Below are positions 46,432 to 48,384 of a DNA stretch of 48,384 nucleotides, one piece after another. The translations under genes were made by a program, and so were the position numbers. The stretch is from NCBI GenBank assembly GCA_017302355.1, contig JAFLDQ010000005.1, forward strand, positions 1-48,384, written 5' to 3'. This stretch comes from Dechloromonas sp. GTDB taxonomy: Bacteria; Pseudomonadota; Gammaproteobacteria; Burkholderiales; Rhodocyclaceae. The notes under the pieces were generated by a model that saw only the letters and a list, made by a program, of their open reading frames with translations, was not told where the DNA came from and did no database searches. Numbering within the stretch: the stretch's first letter is position 1; every line of letters begins with the position of its first letter.

Positions 46432-47558
46432 TGCAACTGCTGATAGAGCAGGCTCAGGATCCTCTTGGCCGTTTCCGACTTGTCGGTGCCGCCCTCGCTG
46501 GAGAGAACCTGGACGACACTGTTCTGTCCCGCCTCGCTGACATGGATGCGGTACTGCGGTTTGCCGCTGCCCACCGGCTCGGAACTCTTCCAGAAGCTGA
46601 GCTTGTCGAGCCAGCCGGTGCCCTTCTTCAGGTTCGCATCCGGATCGACATAGCGAACGTAGTACAGCCCCTTGGAACGGTCGCGGTCCTCGACGGTGAA
46701 TCCGACACGATCCAGAGCCAGGCCAACCCGGCGCCACGCGCGATCGAACCTTTCGTAGACTTCCAGCGTTCCGCTCCCTTCGTTGCTGCTTGCCAGCCTG
46801 GCGCGCGGCTCGGCCTTGGCCGCGGCGACGCTGGCCTCGGCGCGCTTGTTTTCCGCGCCAAGACTGACCATCAGGCGCCGCAGCATCTCCGCCTCGAGCT
46901 CCGGATTGGCCGCCCGCGGTTGCCAGCGCGTCTCGTCCTTGGAGGTCGAGGTATAGACTTCCTCCATGCCGCGATGGCTGACGAAAATGTCGGTGGTTCC
47001 GGGCTCGGCGCCGGCTTCGAAGCGGGTCCGGAACTTGTCGCGCTCACCGGTCGAATACAGGGAATCGAGGAATTTTCCCAGCGTGCCGCGGATGATGTCG
47101 TCATCGATCTTGGCGCGATCCTCGGCCCAGTCGGTCTCCATCACCCCGGCATCTGGCCGTTCGATGGCGATGATGAAGCCGTTCTCCTGCCAGAAATCCT
47201 TGACCGGACCCCACAGCTTGTCCGCGGGCGCAGCCACCACCAGCCAGCGCTGGTTGCCGGAACGCTCGACCCGGACCTTGTCGACCTGCGGCAGAACCAC
47301 GGAATTCTTCGCCTGGGCCGCCGGCGTGCGCTCGGCCGTATAGGCCGAGAAGGTGGCGCTGCCCTTGCCCGCCGCATCGGGAACCGCATAGCGATCGTCG
47401 CGCGTCACCTGCGTAAGGTCCGGCGGGACCTCGAGCGAAGGAACCTTGCCCGCGGACTTGTAGTCGATCTTCTTTGAATCCGGAACGACGCTGCATCCGG
47501 CGACGGCGACGGCCAGCAACGTCAGCAGGGGTACGGACTTCGAAAGTCGGTGATTCAT
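46428..47558 (-). CDS. bamC: Outer-membrane assembly lipoprotein BamC
   Basis: 376 aa. Lipobox VAGC (Cys21 region), an unstructured N-terminal segment (DYKSAGKVPSLEVPPDLTQV) that in E. coli lies along BamD, and two helix-grip domains (e.g. WLVVAAPADKLWGPVKDFW; RVGLALDRVGFTVEDRDRSKGLYYVRYVD). GGAG lies five bases before the ATG at 47558. The dapA-bamC order is conserved. Confidence 0.92.
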   Translation of the reverse strand: MNHRLSKSVPLLTLLAVAVAGCSVVPDSKKIDYKSAGKVPSLEVPPDLTQVTRDDRYAVPDAAGKGSATFSAYTAERTPAAQAKNSVVLPQVDKVRVERSGNQRWLVVAAPADKLWGPVKDFWQENGFIIAIERPDAGVMETDWAEDRAKIDDDIIRGTLGKFLDSLYSTGERDKFRTRFEAGAEPGTTDIFVSHRGMEEVYTSTSKDETRWQPRAANPELEAEMLRRLMVSLGAENKRAEASVAAAKAEPRARLASSNEGSGTLEVYERFDRAWRRVGLALDRVGFTVEDRDRSKGLYYVRYVDPDANLKKGTGWLDKLSFWKSSEPVGSGKPQYRIHVSEAGQNSVVQVLSSEGGTDKSETAKRILSLLYQQLQ

Positions 47559-47568
47559 GTTCACTCCG

Positions 47569-48384
47569 TCAGGCGAGCAGGCCGGCATGGCGCATGGCGG
47601 CCAGAACCCGGTCATGGTTGGCTTCGGACAGGGGGGTCAGCGGCAGGCGGATGCCGCCCGGCATCAGCCCGAGTTGCTGGACAGCCCACTTGACGGGAAT
47701 CGGGTTGGCTTCGCAGAAGAGGTCGCGATGCAGGCCGAGCAGCCGGAAGTGGATCTCGCGCGCCCGCGCGACGTCGCCGGCAATCGCCGCGACGCACATC
47801 TCGTGCATCAGACGCGGCGCGACATTGGCGGTGACCGAGATGTTGCCGTGGAAGCCGAGCAGGATCGATGCGACGCAGGTCATGTCGTCACCGCTGTAGA
47901 GCGCGAAGCCCTCGGGCCGGCGGGCGATGAGGTCGGAGGCGCGGTCGAGGTTGCCGGTCGCGTCCTTGACGCCGACGATACCCGGCACCTGCGCCAGGCG
48001 CAGTATGGTGTCATTGGACATGTCGGCCACCGTGCGGCCGGGCACGTTGTAGAGCAGAACCGGCAATTCGACCGCCTCGGCGATCGCCTTGAAGTGGCGA
48101 TACAGACCTTCCTGCGTCGGCTTGTTGTAGTAGGGAACGACCGAAAGCGCCATGTCGGCGCCGGCCCTCTTCGCGTACTCGGTCAGCTCGATCGCTTCAT
48201 CGGTGGAATTGGCGCCGGTGCCGGCAATCACGGGAATCCGCCCGGCGGCATGGTTGACCGTGACCCGGATCAGTTCGCAGTGCTCGGCGACATCGACGGT
48301 CGGCGACTCGCCGGTGGTGCCCACGACGACGATGCCATCGGTCCCCTCGCGCACGTGGAGATCGATCAGATTGTGCAGGGAATT
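47569..48384 (-). CDS. dapA: 4-hydroxy-tetrahydrodipicolinate synthase (partial, 5' end outside window)
   Basis: 272 codons present; about 20-25 N-terminal residues lie beyond the right edge. First step of the lysine/diaminopimelate branch. GTTGESPT (substrate loop), [17 protein letters not shown] with the catalytic Tyr, [11 protein letters not shown], and the Schiff-base Lys in GVKDATGNL are present. Ten bases separate its stop from the bamC start. Confidence 0.95.
   Translation of the reverse strand, partial: NSLHNLIDLHVREGTDGIVVVGTTGESPTVDVAEHCELIRVTVNHAAGRIPVIAGTGANSTDEAIELTEYAKRAGADMALSVVPYYNKPTQEGLYRHFKAIAEAVELPVLLYNVPGRTVADMSNDTILRLAQVPGIVGVKDATGNLDRASDLIARRPEGFALYSGDDMTCVASILLGFHGNISVTANVAPRLMHEMCVAAIAGDVARAREIHFRLLGLHRDLFCEANPIPVKWAVQQLGLMPGGIRLPLTPLSEANHDRVLAAMRHAGLLA

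Overview
The window reads as a chromosomal segment of a high-GC betaproteobacterium, most likely of the Rhodocyclales (Dechloromonas/Accumulibacter/Azonexus relatives). The basis is the conserved leftward gene order leuB-asd-fimV-truA-trpF-trpB-trpA-accD-folC-dedD-cvpA-purF-metZ together with strong GC bias at third codon positions. The genus is an inference. Both window edges cut genes: a possible surface-repeat fragment on the left and dapA on the right.

Left part (1-16.7 kb): a MaoC/FAS1-like acyl-CoA hydratase, an AT-richer HNH-nuclease gene wedged beside the DEAD-box helicase rhlE, then the biosynthetic block metZ, purF, cvpA, dedD, folC, accD, trpA, trpB, trpF, truA, an EcfT-like membrane protein and fimV. 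All of the block lies on the minus strand. Genes overlap by a few bases (TGATG, ATGA or TTGA junctions), and folC, trpF and the EcfT-like gene use TTG starts.

Centre (16.72-27.14 kb): an integrated filamentous (inovirus-type) prophage of about 10.4 kb inserted between fimV and asd. It has its own tyrosine recombinase and a near-perfect 20-bp att repeat. Its rightward module encodes a gII-type replication protein, an ssDNA-binding protein, several tiny membrane proteins, a major coat protein, a TspB-like adsorption protein, a gVI-like protein and a Zot/pI assembly ATPase, closed by a strong terminator. A leftward module carries ParB (without ParA), a DUF1640-like coiled-coil protein and three small proteins. 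Four copies of a GTTTCGC-NN-GCGAAAC palindrome and one canonical parS core are scattered over the element. A 780-bp non-coding region holds a 27-bp inverted repeat and a series of mini-hairpins with GAA loops. No secretin gene is present, so the phage presumably exits through a host secretin.

Right of the prophage (27.2-35.6 kb): asd and leuB are intact, but leuD and leuC, which normally precede leuB, survive only as internally deleted remnants on either side of an intact entericidin-like lipoprotein gene. Then come an MFS transporter, a DUF465 protein, aroC, a CBS-pair protein, a small HTH regulator, a radical SAM protein and queD.

From 35.7 to 41.9 kb lies a complete leftward operon for an alternative N-type F1Fo-ATPase (beta, epsilon, AtpQ, a, c, b/delta-like, alpha, gamma). 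It lacks a recognisable atpR and has an incomplete set of the Na+-ligand residues in its c subunit. The right end holds tRNA-Ser(TGA), a Bax-inhibitor-1 family membrane protein, rlmD, an uncharacterised protein, a Met-rich repeat lipoprotein, a YycJ-like metallo-hydrolase, bamC and partial dapA.
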